Shown: piece by piece, positions 31,909 to 43,326 of the stretch | Layout of the letters: each line of letters begins with the position of its first letter | Numbering within the stretch: position 1 is the stretch's first letter | Source of the DNA: Pollenia angustigena | Taxonomy: Eukaryota > Arthropoda > Insecta > Diptera > Polleniidae | Assembly: GCA_930367215.1 (NCBI GenBank) | Contig: OV884059.1 | Location: 235,785,803-235,849,802 of the forward strand | DNA length: 64,000 nt | Direction of reading: 5' to 3' | Program-made: the position numbers and the translations under genes | The notes under the pieces: model-generated | What the model was told of the DNA's origin: nothing | The model's database searches: none | What the model saw: only the letters and a program-made list of their open reading frames with translations

Positions 31909-34390
31909 ATATGGGCATTTCCGTTAAAAGGTCCACCGTGACCGAAAATTTAAAAGTTATTAAAAGCTGATTATTTTACGATATTGTTATAAAGAAATGT
32001 TTAGAATTTACTAATTTTATAAATTTACCCATAAATTTGTTCGCATAGATGAACAATCAGACTGCAAAGTTGTGCAAACGTAATTTCTTATTTGTGAGAA
32101 TGTTTTATTGTATGTTTTCTTTAATATTTTCTTCCTTAAAAGAGGTGATATTTGATAAAAATTAATCTTAGGAAGAGTTCAAAGAGAAATATGTTATTCG
32201 AATTAATCATTATTCAGTTAAATTATTATGGAAAAAATTTCACGTTCGAAATGTCACGTATCGACCCAGATTTGGGCTTAAATAAAAAAAAACAGAAAAT
32301 TTTGGAATCAAACCAAAGACATTTTAGTGTAACATTGCTACGTAAAATTGTGAAAGTAGTTTGACTAAAAAATTTTGCCAGGTTTCGCTGAATTACGCCT
32401 TTTTATACATGGCCACAAAAACTACTTCTATTATTTTCACGTTCGAACCGCTTCTTCTTTTGCCATTATCTTTGACCTAGAATCGCGTCCTCTATAAACT
32501 TTAGCATAGATAACAGTGCTTTCTTAGTGCTATAATAAAAGGGTTGAGAGAACGTAAAAATATTTGTTGTTTAAAATGTTATTGCATTTTTGATGCGTAC
32601 GACTGTCACGTTCAACACCTTGGATTTACCCATATATAATTTAATTTATGTCTAAAATTATAAGCATAGCTGCATTTTTAAATTTTGTATGAATTTTTAA
32701 AGAATAAAAATTTTTAAATTTTGCTAAAAAATTATTTTTTTTGCCAAAAAAATTATGTTTCTAAAACGACTGCGCATATTAGAAAAACCCTTTAACCTTT
32801 CTTAAAGGCAATTTTAATGCAGAATTTCTGTTATTATTCGATTATTCCATTAAATTAGCCGTTGTTACGCGAATATATCGTTAGTTCATTATTGGTTTGG
32901 GTCATAACATGGTAATCTCACCATGATATACGCCAAACCAATAATGAGCTGACGATATGTTGTGCAACCTCCTCCATTTTTGAAATAACGGTATATCTCG
33001 AAAACAAGAGCTTAGCTAAAAACAATTAGCACCACTGAATTCAGCGTACCCGCACAGAGTATACAGAGGCGTCACGAGACAGAAAATATTGTGTTTTTTT
33101 CTGTCTTTTTCTTCGAAAGCTGCCCTTTTTGCGTTTTTTGTTTTGATTATGCAATTTGTGTAGATAGTAGCGGCCTGTTTTTACGCATTGTCACTTCACT
33201 AACAAAAAACGTTTTCTTTCTCTTTCTTCGAAAGCTGCCCTCGTAAATGATTTAGGCATTTTTCATACGTCACTTTTTTTCATCTCTGTATACTTTGTGG
33301 TACCCGAATTAGGTTAAAGCGCCAGGTGCCCGGCTGGTCGGTTTTTTTTTTTAAATAAATAATAAAAATGTTTTTCAACAAAATTAAAGATACGTGATTC
33401 ATAAAAAATGCGTTTCTTTAATAAATTAATAATGTAATTTTTTTGTGGCTTATTCGATATTTTTCAGTTCATTTTTTTAATAGATTAAGGAAAAACTCGT
33501 AACCAACTTTTGTACTAAATAAATATTTTCTTAGTTTTGAAACATAAAAGTCAGATTTCATTTAAAAATATAATTTTTCTTAAACTTTGGTGGGCGTTGT
33601 TTTTTAGCAAAACCCACCAACCCATTTACGCTTGCTGTGCCAATTTGGGAACACTTCATTATTTGCGGCTTATGACAAAGTTTTTAACATTATTCAATAT
33701 GGGCACTTCCAAGATTGTAAACGGGACATTCGCTCACGTTTATATTGACAAAACTGTAAAAAACAACTTGATTTTCATTTTTTAAATTAATGATTCTTTT
33801 AACTCTCAATTAGCTCTTTAATTTCCGCTTAGTGTCGTGGTTTCCGAGATAATTGCAAAAAACCAGTGATTGTAAACGGGACAAAAAAACGGAAGTGGGT
33901 TTTAAGGGGTAACCGTTAAAACAGTGATTTCTGCGAAACCTGGCACAATATTTTATTGGGATTAATTTTAAAATGTTGCGTACTAATGTGCCCTAAAAAT
34001 AGTTTCGATTTCAAAATAAAATATGAATTAAATTTTTTTAAATAAATTGTTAAAGAAATTGTAAACGGGACAATTTTTCCACCATGATTTAAAATTTTTT
34101 TATGTTGCTATTTATAATCCTTTATATAAGAAACTAAATAAAAAATGTTTTTCAGATCATAAATATGCCTTAGATTAGAGTATTGTTGTTCCAAATGCAT
34201 ATTTTCTAATAAACACAAGTATGTGCTAAAAGTTGTAGTACTTCGTTTACCATTTATCTTTTTTTTTCGAATCAATTAATTTATACGCATATATTAAAAA
34301 AATATAAGCAATTCTCTAAATAAATCTTGAAAAGAAAAATTTTTTTTTTCCATTTTTTGTGGTTGACGTTTTTTTGGAAATAGCCATATG
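31909..34390. mobile_element. 2.5-kb element with CATATGGGCATTTCC ends
   Basis: CATATGGGCATTTCCGTTAA then GGTCCACCGTGACC at the left corresponds to the inverse of GGTTGACGTTTTTTTGGAAA then TAGCCATATG at the right, about 75 percent alike. Inside, ATTGTAAACGGGACA occurs three times in one orientation (33714, 33869, 34058), and a fragment of repeat K is present. No recognisable transposase; the pairing of ends is a hypothesis. Confidence 0.4.
32690..33310 (+). repeat. repeat K, copy 1
   Basis: Shares long blocks with 52620-53560: ATTATGTTTCTAA.ACGACTGC, ATATGTTGTGCAACCTCCTC, AACGG.ATATCTCGAAAAC and GGTTCAGCGTACCCG-like sequence. Here an additional hairpin CATTATTGGTTTGG/CCAAACCAATAATG lies at 32889-32946. 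Two tandem CTTTCTTCGAAAGCTGCCCT boxes occur near 33107 and 33222. Confidence 0.55.
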
Positions 34391-34624
34391 TGTTTGCATA
34401 ATCGATAAACTAAAAGTTCCGACATTTCTATAACATAAAATTTTTTTTTTTAAGTGACCAATGTGCCAATTTTGGTACTCTTTAATTTTCAAAAAAAAAA
34501 AAAAATTTTATTTTTTTTTATTTTTGGTTTATATGTAATGAATTTAATAATAAAATAACAAATATTTTATTTTTTGTCCGGTAGTTTTTGTTTGGGCTTA
34601 AATGGGTTAACGGTCACTCTAATA

Positions 34625-35141
34625 TACAAATGAAGCACAGCCGCGAATAACGTTTTAAGTAACAAAATAATTATTTTTCAGGAGAGCAAAAAAACGTTTT
34701 TAACAGGCAAGATTATAAATTTTTTATTTTTTTTTTCTTTTTAATATAATTTTGATGATAATAAAAACTTGTATGCAAAATATCAAGAAATTTAAATTTA
34801 AAATAACATGCAAATATACAGTTTATAACTTTTTTTTTAGTGGAAAAATGTTTCATATCCACAATCGCGATGTCATTTCAAACGTTCTTCCACTACGCAA
34901 TGGGCTTTTAAAACGTTATTCCACATTTCAAAACCATTTACTTTGTATCATTTTGTAAGTAACTTACAACTTTCTTCCACTAGTTGACTTTTTGTATGTC
35001 ATTTTGAAGGCGTTAAGGTGCATAATTTTGGATGGTTTGAGGTTTAAACAGTGTAAGAGAGTAATGTTAACGGCAATCTGCATAAAAACAGTTTATGCAA
35101 AAAGTGTTTACAAGGTTATTCGCGGCTGTGCTTCAAATGTA
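34625..35141. mobile_element. 517-bp MITE, TA target duplication
   Basis: TACAAATGAAGCACAGCCGC then GAATAAC at the left; GTTATTCGCGGCTGTGCTTC then AAATGTA at the right, with TA outside both. TIRs about 28 bp with one or two differences. Interior frame at 34752-34958 has no recognisable product. Confidence 0.7.
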
Positions 35142-35842
35142 TATAAATAGGACATAAAATTAATTTTTTTCAATATTTAAACTCAATATTTGATAACACA
35201 AATTTTTTTAAATATTTTAAGAAATACATACATACGTGTATTAACTTTTTTATCGCACAGTTTTATAATCTAGAAATTATTTTCTAATGCATTTACTTAA
35301 ATATCTTGTGTTAATCGTATTCTATCATATTTTCGTTTTTTTTAGTTTTTAAACTTAAATAGAACCTTCAACTGAGCCAGCTTATGGGGAAACCTTTTAA
35401 TTTTTTATTTTTTTTTTTTTTTGTAAAGCTATTTTTTGTAATCTCATTTCTTTATTTTCTCATTCGTTTGTTGTATAACTCTATACACATATTGTACATT
35501 TTACAAAATTAACGAAAAACAACTCATAAAATTCTATTTAAATCAACTGCGTATGAGGTTCAGTACATTTTAAAAATAGATTTAAACACAAACAAAAAGT
35601 TTATAAATATACGCACAAAAAAAAAAATAATAAAAAAATAAAATAAATCAAAGGAACACACATTCAGCTGAAAAAAAAATAATAAAATGAACAAATAAAG
35701 TTTAGCAAAACGCAAATAACATTTCGTTCTATAAATAGCGATATTCTGTTTCTCATGTAAAAATAAACACAAAAGCACACATATTCATCATCATAATTAT
35801 CATTGCCAACATCATTATAACCATCGGTGTAACCCATGTAAT
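35142..35842. other. no gene seen; A/T-rich simple sequence
   Basis: Contains long T-runs near 35410 and A-runs near 35625, and ATCATCATAATTATCATTGC near 35785. No delimited element. Confidence 0.35.
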
Positions 35843-36386
35843 CACGGCTACCAGATTTGACGGTTTATAGGCATTTTGACGATTTTTTGTTCTGAAATAA
35901 GCTAAGTGTCAATTTGCTGATTTTTTTCTGTAAACGATTTTTTTCAGTCACAAATTTAAATCCTTTCATTTGTTTGTATAAAGCGCTAATTTAAATATTC
36001 ATCCCTGCCGTGAATAAAACTTTCACCGTAATTTGTATGTATCGGCTGAAGAAAAATTTCGAGGGAAAACTGTTCACTTTTCATTCATTCTTCTGCAAAT
36101 GAAGAGAGATTTTTGAGTCGTTAATAATTAATTATTTAAATTTTAAATAAAACAACAAGTTAAAGTGTTTTATGTCCGTCACCATAGTCTAAAAAATCGT
36201 TCAAAAACCTTAATTTCGAAAGTTCACTTGTATGGGAGCCTGGTGAAGTAATGGACTGACGTGACTTATTTTCGCAGAGTTGTTATAGATGGAGTTTAAT
36301 CAAACGAGTTCAAAATTCATTCAGGCGTGTCGCAAGGCTCCGTTCTTTCTCCTACTCTATTTCTTATTTTTCTAAACGACCTTCTA

Positions 36387-36838
36387 CACGCAGAGAAAAA
36401 ACATGTTTAAATATGGTCACCTCCAACAATACTATGTTTAAAGAAAATTTTCGCCATATTATATTTAATTAAACCATATTTTTGTCACAGACAGCCATAT
36501 TATGGTTTAATTGGTCCCCTGTCAAGAAGCCACAACCATATTATGGTTGCCTCTAAAGATTATTTTATGGTTAAATATGATAATAATTTGTTTTTAAATT
36601 AACAATAGTATTTTACTCTTTTTCAAGAGCAACAAGAAAGCCAACCATGCTGTTATAAGTGTTAAACATATTTTAGTTATTATTAACCATAATATGTTCG
36701 GAGGCAACCATAATATGGTTGTGGCTTCTTGATGGAGGACTATTTTAACCATAATATGGTTGTCGTTGACAATAATATGGTTAAATTAAACATAATATGG
36801 TTAAATTTTTCTTTAAACATAGTATTGTTGAAGGTGAC
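36387..36838. mobile_element. element G copy 2, right end lost
   Basis: Starts CACGCAGAGAAAAAACATGT, then GGTCACCTCCAACAATACTA, with CCATATTATGGTTG palindromes. The right arm stops at GTTGAAGGTGACC, about 25 bp short of a full terminus, where retrotransposon sequence resumes. Inserted just after the LFLIFLNDL box. Confidence 0.65.
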
Positions 36839-37014
36839 CTTTGCAATTCGTATTCATTCGATTATAGACCAAGCGTATCAGATGTTGGTGCTATGAGAAA
36901 AAATATGAATGAAATGGGGTCATGCGAATTGCGCCGATTTTGATGCTGAAGCATAAACGCGCGACGGATCAATCCGTATATAGGAATATTACAATTATTG
37001 AGGAATCAGAATAT

Positions 37015-37874
37015 GGCCCTATTACGGTTTGCAACTCAACTCGGTTGAGTTTTAATTTCTTAATTTTTGTATTATGGTTTACAACTTTGCTAAATTGCGG
37101 TGAACAAAAACATAACAAAAACAAGTAAGAAAGTATAGTCGGTGAAGCCCGACCATATGATACCCTACACCACAGTATTAAAAAACACATCATGCTTATG
37201 TGTCCATATAAATATGGATTTATCTATGTTTATAAAACTTATTAAAAGTTTGTGAGGGGCAGAAATTGCCCCCTACCTCCCCTTGTGGTCCTATTTTTAA
37301 AAAACTGTACAGCTTATGTGTCTATATAGATATGGATCTATCTATGTTTTGAATATCATTAAAATCGGTTTGAGAGGCAGAAATTGGCCCTATCTCCCCT
37401 CGTGGTCCTATTTTTTAAAAATACATCTCTTTTGTGTCCATGAAGATATAGTTCTATGTTAGTTTTAAATTTTATTAAAATCGGTTTGATAGTTTCTGAG
37501 AGGAAGAAATTTCCCCCTATCTTCCCTCATGGTCCTACGATTTGGCCCATTTTCAATAGGCTTGGTCCTTGAGTCAATAAGAACCTATGTCCCAAATTTT
37601 ATCAAATTATCTCCAAAATTGCGACCTGTACTTTGCGCATAAGGTTACATGGACATCCAGCCAGCCAGCCTGCCAGCCAGCCGGACGGACGTCGTTAGTT
37701 CGACTCAGAAAGTGATTCTGAGTCGATCGGTATACTTTAAGGTGGGTCTAGGACCAATATTTTAAGGCGTTACATACATCAGCGGGTATAATTACAACTG
37801 ATCATGTGGGTATAATTACAACTGATCACAACCAGTTGTGTTTATCAGTTGAGTTGTAAACCGTAATAGGGGCC
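37015..37874. mobile_element. PIF/Harbinger-like foldback, TSD TAT, carrying R1
   Basis: Arms GGCCCTATTACGGTTTGCAA then CTCAACT and inverse (AGTTGAGTTGTAAACCGTAA then TAGGGGCC). TAT at 37012-37014 and 37875-37877. GGCC start resembles the element at 41149. A complete R1 copy fills most of the interior, and the whole lies inside retrotransposon coding sequence. Confidence 0.65.
37117..37795 (+). repeat. fly interspersed repeat R1
   Basis: Begins AAAACAAGTAAGAAAGTATA then GTCGGTGAAGCCCGACCATA, contains three tandem-like GGCAGAAATTG.CCC..CCTCC blocks, CAGCCAGCCGGACGGACGTC, and ends near GCGGGTATAATTACA. The 62246 copy is collinear with about 85 percent identity by eye. The GTCGG...CCGAC palindrome near the start may matter for mobility. 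Non-coding. Confidence 0.75.
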
Positions 37875-38819
37875 TATATCTCTTGATGTTCTGTGTGATG
37901 TCCGATGGACAAAACATATATTCAAGATGTCGAAAGAAGCATTCAAGTGCCTCGATTTTTTGAAACGGTTTAAGAGATACTTAACTCCATCTGATCTTCT
38001 TACTATTTATACCACCTTTATCCGACCGAGAAGGCGAAGTTTTTCATTGGTGACAGTTGCGTGTCCAATTCTATCGATTCCCTTGAGCACAGTCGCAATG
38101 TGGGTTGTATCTCGCTGTTTAATCATTCCGATGAAATTAGGTATTTGGTTCCTGAAACTCATACGTTTGTTCGTAATACGAATTTATCCTCAAGAACTCA
38201 TCCTTTTGTACTCTATTTGCCGGTGCATCGGACAACGAATTGCAGAGACTTAGTTCTTTGGCCGGACAGCTCGTATTTGGTAGTCTTCCCTCCCACTTTC
38301 AACATAAAAAGGTTCAAGTCGAATGTCCACAAACACTACTCCCACCATCCTCTTTCCCACAACCTGTTTTGCTAGTTTCAAGACCATGTAATGCATATTT
38401 AGGGGCCATCCCTTGAATTTTGTCACATTTCAGTTTATTCCAGGTGAAAAAGAAAAAAATAAATCAATATGATAAATAGATTATAAAAACACTTAAAAAA
38501 TTAAAGATTGTAGGTAAAAATTAGCATTTGTAGACCGATCTGGCTGATTTTTAATTGCAATATATTCCGAACTATATGTGATAAAAATGTATAGCAATGA
38601 AATCCTCATCATATCTTATGTCTTCGGAAACCACTTTAATCATGTTTTTGTTCGATTTTTTTCTTATTTTTAATTAAAATCGTACAAAATTTGCTCGAAA
38701 ACTAAATTTTAAGTTACCCAATTTTGTTTAATGGTTCTTAAAAACGAAAAAGACGAAGTTCTTTTAACTCAGGATATTGGCGGTTTTTTCACAAATTTAT
38801 ATGGCAGCCCTGCATTCAA

Positions 38820-39444
38820 TGTAATCACTACAATTCTTCTCTTGCTCGCTCGCTCGGTCTGTTGCTCGGTCGCTGACAATCGGCTTACAAATGTTTAACA
38901 CTTTCGGAAAATTTATCGTTCAAGGCTAAAATGTCTATATAATTTTTAAAAGATTAAGAAAACCCAAAATTACTGTAAGGTGTGTGATCTCAAAATTGTT
39001 TTGAAAGGGTGAAGGAGTTGTAAAAATTAAACTAACGATAATATTTAGTTTTACAATGCTTGAATATTTTCCTTTTCCCTTTATTCATAAAAAGTATTTC
39101 AGTTTTTTTTTATTTTATCAAATAAGGTTTTAACTTTTTATAAAAAGTATTTCTTTATATCTAAAGAACATAAGAGAAAAATTACCCAAATTTGGTACAC
39201 ATAGCTGGGCTATCAATACAGAACCTCGCTTAAAATATTAGTGGAGTTCGAGAAGTGGGCGTGGCACCTTTCGTTCAAAGACACAGATAGTCCAGAGCCA
39301 AACTTTCCAAATTAGGTGCAAACATTTTGGCTATGAAAACATAACATCCAACCAAATGTGGGCGGGATTAGAGAAGTGGGCGTGGCACAAATTTAATTTA
39401 TTTATATCTAAAGATAGCTATTTATATAATTTTCTGTTCTTTGT
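38820..39444. repeat. GCTC tract and R3-type repeat
   Basis: 38843-38873 is CTCGCTCGCTCGGTC-type simple sequence. 39150-39440 contains AATTTGGTACACATAGCTGG, GAGAAGTGGGCGTGGCAC (twice) and matches 60530-60610, another R3 member. No coding. Confidence 0.5.
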
Positions 39445-39532
39445 GTTTGTCCTGATGTGTGTAACACTAAAAAATATTGCTCATAGATCCACCTTTTAGT
39501 ATACCGATCAACTCAGAATCACTTTATTACTT

Positions 39533-40383
39533 ATGCCCAATTTTCAGGATAGTATTTAAATGTATCTATTACTACGTTTATACGCACCACTTATTCGCAA
39601 ATAAATATAATGCAAGTAGAGAATATTGCCGCATAAACAGTGAATTAAATTTTTATTTGCGAATAGCTAACTCATGAAAACAATTCCTGATTAACGACAC
39701 TATTTGCAAATAAGATTTTAAGCATTGCCACACTTTTAACCGTTTTACGTTTTTATTTCGATGTGGCACATTCATATGACAACAAAAGTAAAATTAAATC
39801 AAAAATGTGCAAATTAATTTCAAAATACACGATAATTTTTGATCTTTTTCACTTAAAAAATAAAAAGTTTATAAACATACAGTGCAACTAAATGAATAAA
39901 TTTTCCATCTGGCATCACTTAAAAACAAGAATTTTCATTGAGAAATAGACATATAAACAGTTAGTTAGTTAATCGCAAATAATTTTTATTCGCGAATAGG
40001 CTACGTATAAACGTAGTATATATTAAGTTAATTTTCATGTAAACTTAAATCGTATTTAAGTACAGATTGATTTTTTTAATTTTATTTGAAAAGTCTTATT
40101 TAATTAAGATAAAAGTATGGTATCACGACTAAATACAAAAAATATCATAAAAAAGTTTATTTATTTGCAAGGTGCTCTCAAAAAAACAGCTGAATTTTTT
40201 GCTTTGCCTGTTGTTGTTGTATTGAGGCCACCTTGCTAAGTTATTGCAATGGAAACGTAAGTTAAATTTAAATGTACCACATTGGTGAATTAAGTTTTAT
40301 TTAAGTGCTTAGTGAAGAAGAGAATTTTTTATTTAAAACGATTTTAAATATAAATGTGTTTTATCCATCCTGAAAATTTACCA
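39533..40383 (+). mobile_element. element A copy 3, carrying MITE M1
   Basis: Starts TTATGCCCAATTTTCAGGAT, resumes after the M1 insertion with TTAAGTTAATTTTCATGTAA and ends near CATCCTGAAAATTTACCA. Lacks the hAT element found in copy 2 and so shows that insertion site empty (GTTATTGCAATGG near 40234). Confidence 0.7.
39572..40016. mobile_element. 445-bp MITE M1 copy 2, TA duplication
   Basis: Ends CTACGTTTATACG and CGTATAAACGTAG, TA outside both. Collinear with 233-677 and identical in length, differing by scattered substitutions. Inserted in element A. Confidence 0.8.
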
Positions 40384-40399
40384 ATAATGCCAAATAAAT

Positions 40400-40677
40400 G
40401 GTGGCATGTCATAACGTCCAGTGTCATAGTGTCCATGGACACTCAGAGCTTGGCAGTTATGGAACCAGCAACCTTTAAATGACGCATTAGGAAACACATT
40501 TTCTAAAGCCTGCCTTAAAGCTGCTTCATAGTCTGTATGAAAAGCCAAAGATTCGAATTGTAAAAAATTTAAACGGTATTTTAAAACAAATAATTTTAAT
40601 ATTTTTGGTTATTAGTTAAGTTGTGGACATTATGACACTTTGCAAAGTTATGACACTGGACGTTATGACATGCCACC
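40400..40677. mobile_element. 278-bp MULE-like element, 8-bp TSD, with transposase fragment
   Basis: Starts GGTGGCATGTCATAACGTCC then AGTGTCAT and ends with the inverse. AAATAAAT is duplicated exactly at 40392-40399 and 40678-40685. The left half encodes a fragment of a MULE-type transposase on the minus strand (see 40441-40560). A related fragment is at 56129-56240. Confidence 0.7.
40441..40560 (-). pseudogene. MULE-type transposase domain fragment
   Basis: Minus-strand reading without stop: QFESLAFHTDYEAALRQALE, NVFPNASFKGCWFHNCQAL. The pattern TDxExAxxxAxxxxFPxxxxKGCxFHxxQAL is the end of the MULE transposase catalytic domain (the D of TD and the C..H). The rest of the protein is absent, so the tiny element kept about 40 codons of its parent after internal deletion. 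No start codon; not functional. Confidence 0.65.
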
Positions 40678-40937
40678 AAATAAATCTCTTCTAGATAACA
40701 TCAATACAAAGGGCTCTTGTATGCATCTTAAACTCATAACACAATTTTCTTTTGGCGCGTCCATTATTGTCCATGTGTCCCAAATAGGGTCCACTCTCGA
40801 AAATTTGTCTGTAAATACTGTGGTGTAGGGTACCATAGGGTCGGGCTTTCTTGTTTTTGTATCGTTTTTGATGTTGTGATAATTTTGTCAAGTGATAACA
40901 CCATGGAAATTTAAATAGACTTTAAATGATCAACGTA

Positions 40938-42295
40938 CACTGAAAGAATTATTCTTCATAAATCTAATGAATCAATTTCATTAAATTTTTTTCATTAATC
41001 CAATGAAAAATTTCATTACGGGAATGACATTTTACAAATATAATAAAACAATTTCATTAACACTACGAAATTGAGTTGCGTTATTTCGTTAACATTTTTC
41101 ATTAAATAAAGACAACTTAATATCTCTTTCAAAGATAAATTCAACTTAGGCCTGTTTTCACAACTAACCGATAGCTTAAAGTAGACTTTTAACGCCCTTA
41201 TACAAAGTGTTCCATTATTAGAACTTTATTTTAACCTAAACTGGTCGATAAAGTAAATTAAGGTTCATCCTACCTGGTAGGTAAAAGTTAAATTGTAATG
41301 ATGGAACACTTTTTATACGGTTGATAAAATCCTACCTTTAGCTATCGGTAAGTTGTGAAAATGGGCCTTATTGTTATACACAGTTTCAATAGGGTTTTTA
41401 AGATTAAAAGGAACTATTATTTAAAATATTTAAATGTTTTTAAGTTAATGAAAAAAAGGAATCTTTTGTAAATTCATATTTTCCATGATAAATGTCACTA
41501 AAACAATGAAAACAAGCTTAATTTTTTACTTCAAAACACTTATAACTAAAAAAATTTTCTTCCTATAACTGTTATAAAAACGTTTTTTTAATTAAATTTT
41601 TAGCGGTAGACATGAAAATATAAGAAAAAAATTCTAAATTTTAATGTTTCATAACATTAATGAAAAAAATTCATTACGATAACGAAATACGGTTTTTAGC
41701 TAAATGTTAACAATATTTAGATTTAAAACAAACAACGCGAAAGAAACGAAAGAGCAACAAATTCTCACATTTATTTTTCTTAAATGTTAATTTAAATACA
41801 CAAAATTAACGCAGTAGTACAAGCAAGAAAAATGGAAAGAAGGCAGATGAAGGTCGTCGCGGGCTGGAAAATGAATTTAGCACAACTTACTTTAAGGTTA
41901 GCTTATGAAACTAGAACATAACATAATGTAAACGGAATAGAAAAAGGAAATAAAATTATTAAAACATGATGACTTGAAACAGGAATAAAAAAAAAAAAAA
42001 AAAATGAAAATCACAACAACTCAAAACGCACATTGAAAAAATGGATAACATAAATTAAAAATTTCATTCAACTGTTAAAACATTTATATTAAAATAATAA
42101 AAAAAAATTCTTTAAACGTTTTACATTAAACTAATGCAAAATTTTCATTTATTTTATGAAACATTTCATTAACGGAGGGCTAATGTAACATTCTTCATTA
42201 ATCCAATGAAGGGTGACATAGGTTGAATTTTAATGTAATTTTTCATTGGATTAATGTCAAAATCCATTGGATCTGTGAAGAAAATTCTTTCAGTG
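40938..42295. mobile_element. 1.36-kb CACTG-ended inverted-repeat element, TA flanks
   Basis: Starts CACTGAAAGAATTATTCTTC and ends GAAGAAAATTCTTTCAGTG, with TA outside both ends. Subterminal arms are rich in TTTCATTA and TTAATGAAA words. A Harbinger-like element is nested at 41149-41367, and an A-run is at 41990. No transposase. CACTR ends suggest the CACTA/CMC group, but a 2-bp TA duplication fits that poorly, so the superfamily is open. Confidence 0.65.
41149..41367. mobile_element. PIF/Harbinger-like MITE, 219 bp, TSD TTA
   Basis: Arms GGCCTGTTTTCACAACTAAC then CGATAGCT and inverse ending AATGGGCC. TTA at 41146-41148 and 41368-41370. GGSC start plus TTA duplication is classic for Tourist/Harbinger MITEs. 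Confidence 0.8.
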
Positions 42296-42439
42296 TAGGC
42301 TATTTTAGTATCATTTAAAAAAGTACCAAAAAACTCAATTTCGTATTTAAATAGAACTGAAAGGTTTGTGTTATGAATGGAAATAATCGAATTTTCATTA
42401 TTTTATTAAAATATTATTGTTTTATTAATAAAAATGTAT

Positions 42440-42524
42440 TAAAATAAACTTTGGGATTTAACGAATTTTTCGATATAACGAAAGGGCCTGACAAACTATA
42501 ATTCGTTAAACCGGGATACCACTG
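42440..42524. mobile_element. pogo/Tigger-like terminal fragment
   Basis: The end reads AATTCGTTAAACCGGGATAC then CACTG, the inverse of a CAGTGGTATCCCGGTTTAAC terminus typical of Tigger/pogo elements. ATTTAACGAATTTTTCGATA-type sequence precedes it. The other end is not visible. Confidence 0.5.
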
Positions 42525-43320
42525 TTGTTATAGAAGTAAAACTTCTAGCTCATGAGAAATCGAAAAAAAATCATACTTCTTGATGAATACGATTAAGCGA
42601 AGTTTACAAACATAAATAAGTCGCATTCATGGTAGTGTATACACTTTGATAATTTTTGAAAGTTATCTGAATTTCACCTACTCTGTCAATACTTCAACAA
42701 AAGATTAAAACATATCGCTCCTTTATTGCAACACATAGTCATATCGCAAAAAATCAAAAATTTTAAGTTACTTAAGCAAAAGTGTTCCTTAATACCTTCT
42801 TTATTTGTAAAAAATCAGAATTCTATTTCAAACTGAACCGAAGTTATAGCAAAATATATTTTATTAAATCTGTATATAAAGGTACATTTTGAAAACTTTA
42901 ATCGCATTTTGCCAAGTTTGATTTTTTCTGAGATATTACTAAGTTCCAATACAGCAGCGATATGTATGTATATTCATTCACCTTTTGCTTCTGATTTGTC
43001 CGTATTTTTTTAATATTATTAAAAAAAAATATTCAAAAGTAATTATAGTTTTTGGAAATTATTTGTAATGTAAAGAGATTATTGGGATTAAAGTGCTGTA
43101 TTATTTTAAAGTTTTCTTTACAAAAAGTTATTACATACTTGCTAAAAATATTAAAAAACAGCAAAATCACGAATATTCCCAAGGAATTTTTTTTTCATTT
43201 TTAGTTTTCAAATTCCGCGGGAACAAAAAAAAAATTAATCAGTGGCATCACCGAAGTTGTTCTGCTTATTTACATGAAATTTTTATTTTGTTGTGGATTT
43301 GCAAGTTAAAGTAAAATTAA
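42525..43320. other. no gene seen
   Basis: AT-rich sequence without delimited repeats; the 73-codon frame at 43093 has no recognisable product. Confidence 0.3.
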
Positions 43321-43326
43321 TTTAAC

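Larger units (their letters stand above)
36240..38375 (+). pseudogene. Jockey-like non-LTR ORF2 fragment, broken and twice invaded
   Basis: Plus-strand pieces: RRVVIDGV, then GVSQGSVLSPTLFLIFLNDL (36320-36385); after element G, CNSYSFDYRPSVSDVGAMRK (about 36845-36900) and NITIIEESE; after a foldback holding R1, LDVLCDVRWTKHIFKMSKEA then FKCLDFLKRFKRYLTPSDLL (37877-38010) and SNSIDSLEHSRNVGCISLFN to KSNVHKHYSHHPLSHNLFC and stop at 38375. These are reverse transcriptase palm and C-terminal blocks. The YADD/FADD box is lost at the element G insertion. Frameshifts and stops occur. Distinct family from the retrotransposon at 13631. Confidence 0.85.
35843..38812 (+). mobile_element. hAT family H1 copy B, containing nested insertions
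   Basis: Starts CACGGCTACCAGATTTGACG (eroded CAGGGCTG end) and ends CAAATTTATATGGCAGCCCT then G. Flanks CATGTAAT and CATTCAAT match 6 of 8. The first 100 bp align with the start of H1-C (GACGATTTTTTGTTC, AATTTGC.G). Subtracting the 2.1-kb retrotransposon inside, the block GTAGACCGATCTGGCTGA lies at the same distance from the left end as its relative in reversed H1-A. Confidence 0.7.
39445..40860 (-). repeat. reverse R1 copy split by later insertions
   Basis: 39445-39532 matches the inverse 3' part of R1 (TGATGTGTGTAACACT, TAGTATACCGATCAACTCAG) and 40820-40858 the inverse 5' end (GTGGTGTAGGGTACCATAGG then GTCGGGCTTTCTTG). Element A with a nested MITE, and a MULE-like element, occupy the middle. 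Confidence 0.5.

Noticed and set aside
35580..35660. A-rich tract considered as a processed transcript end
   Set aside because: No coding sequence upstream; composition matches general AT-rich background.
38843..38873. GCTC-rich tract considered as a regulatory GAGA-type site
   Set aside because: Short simple sequence immediately after a transposon end; no other promoter evidence.
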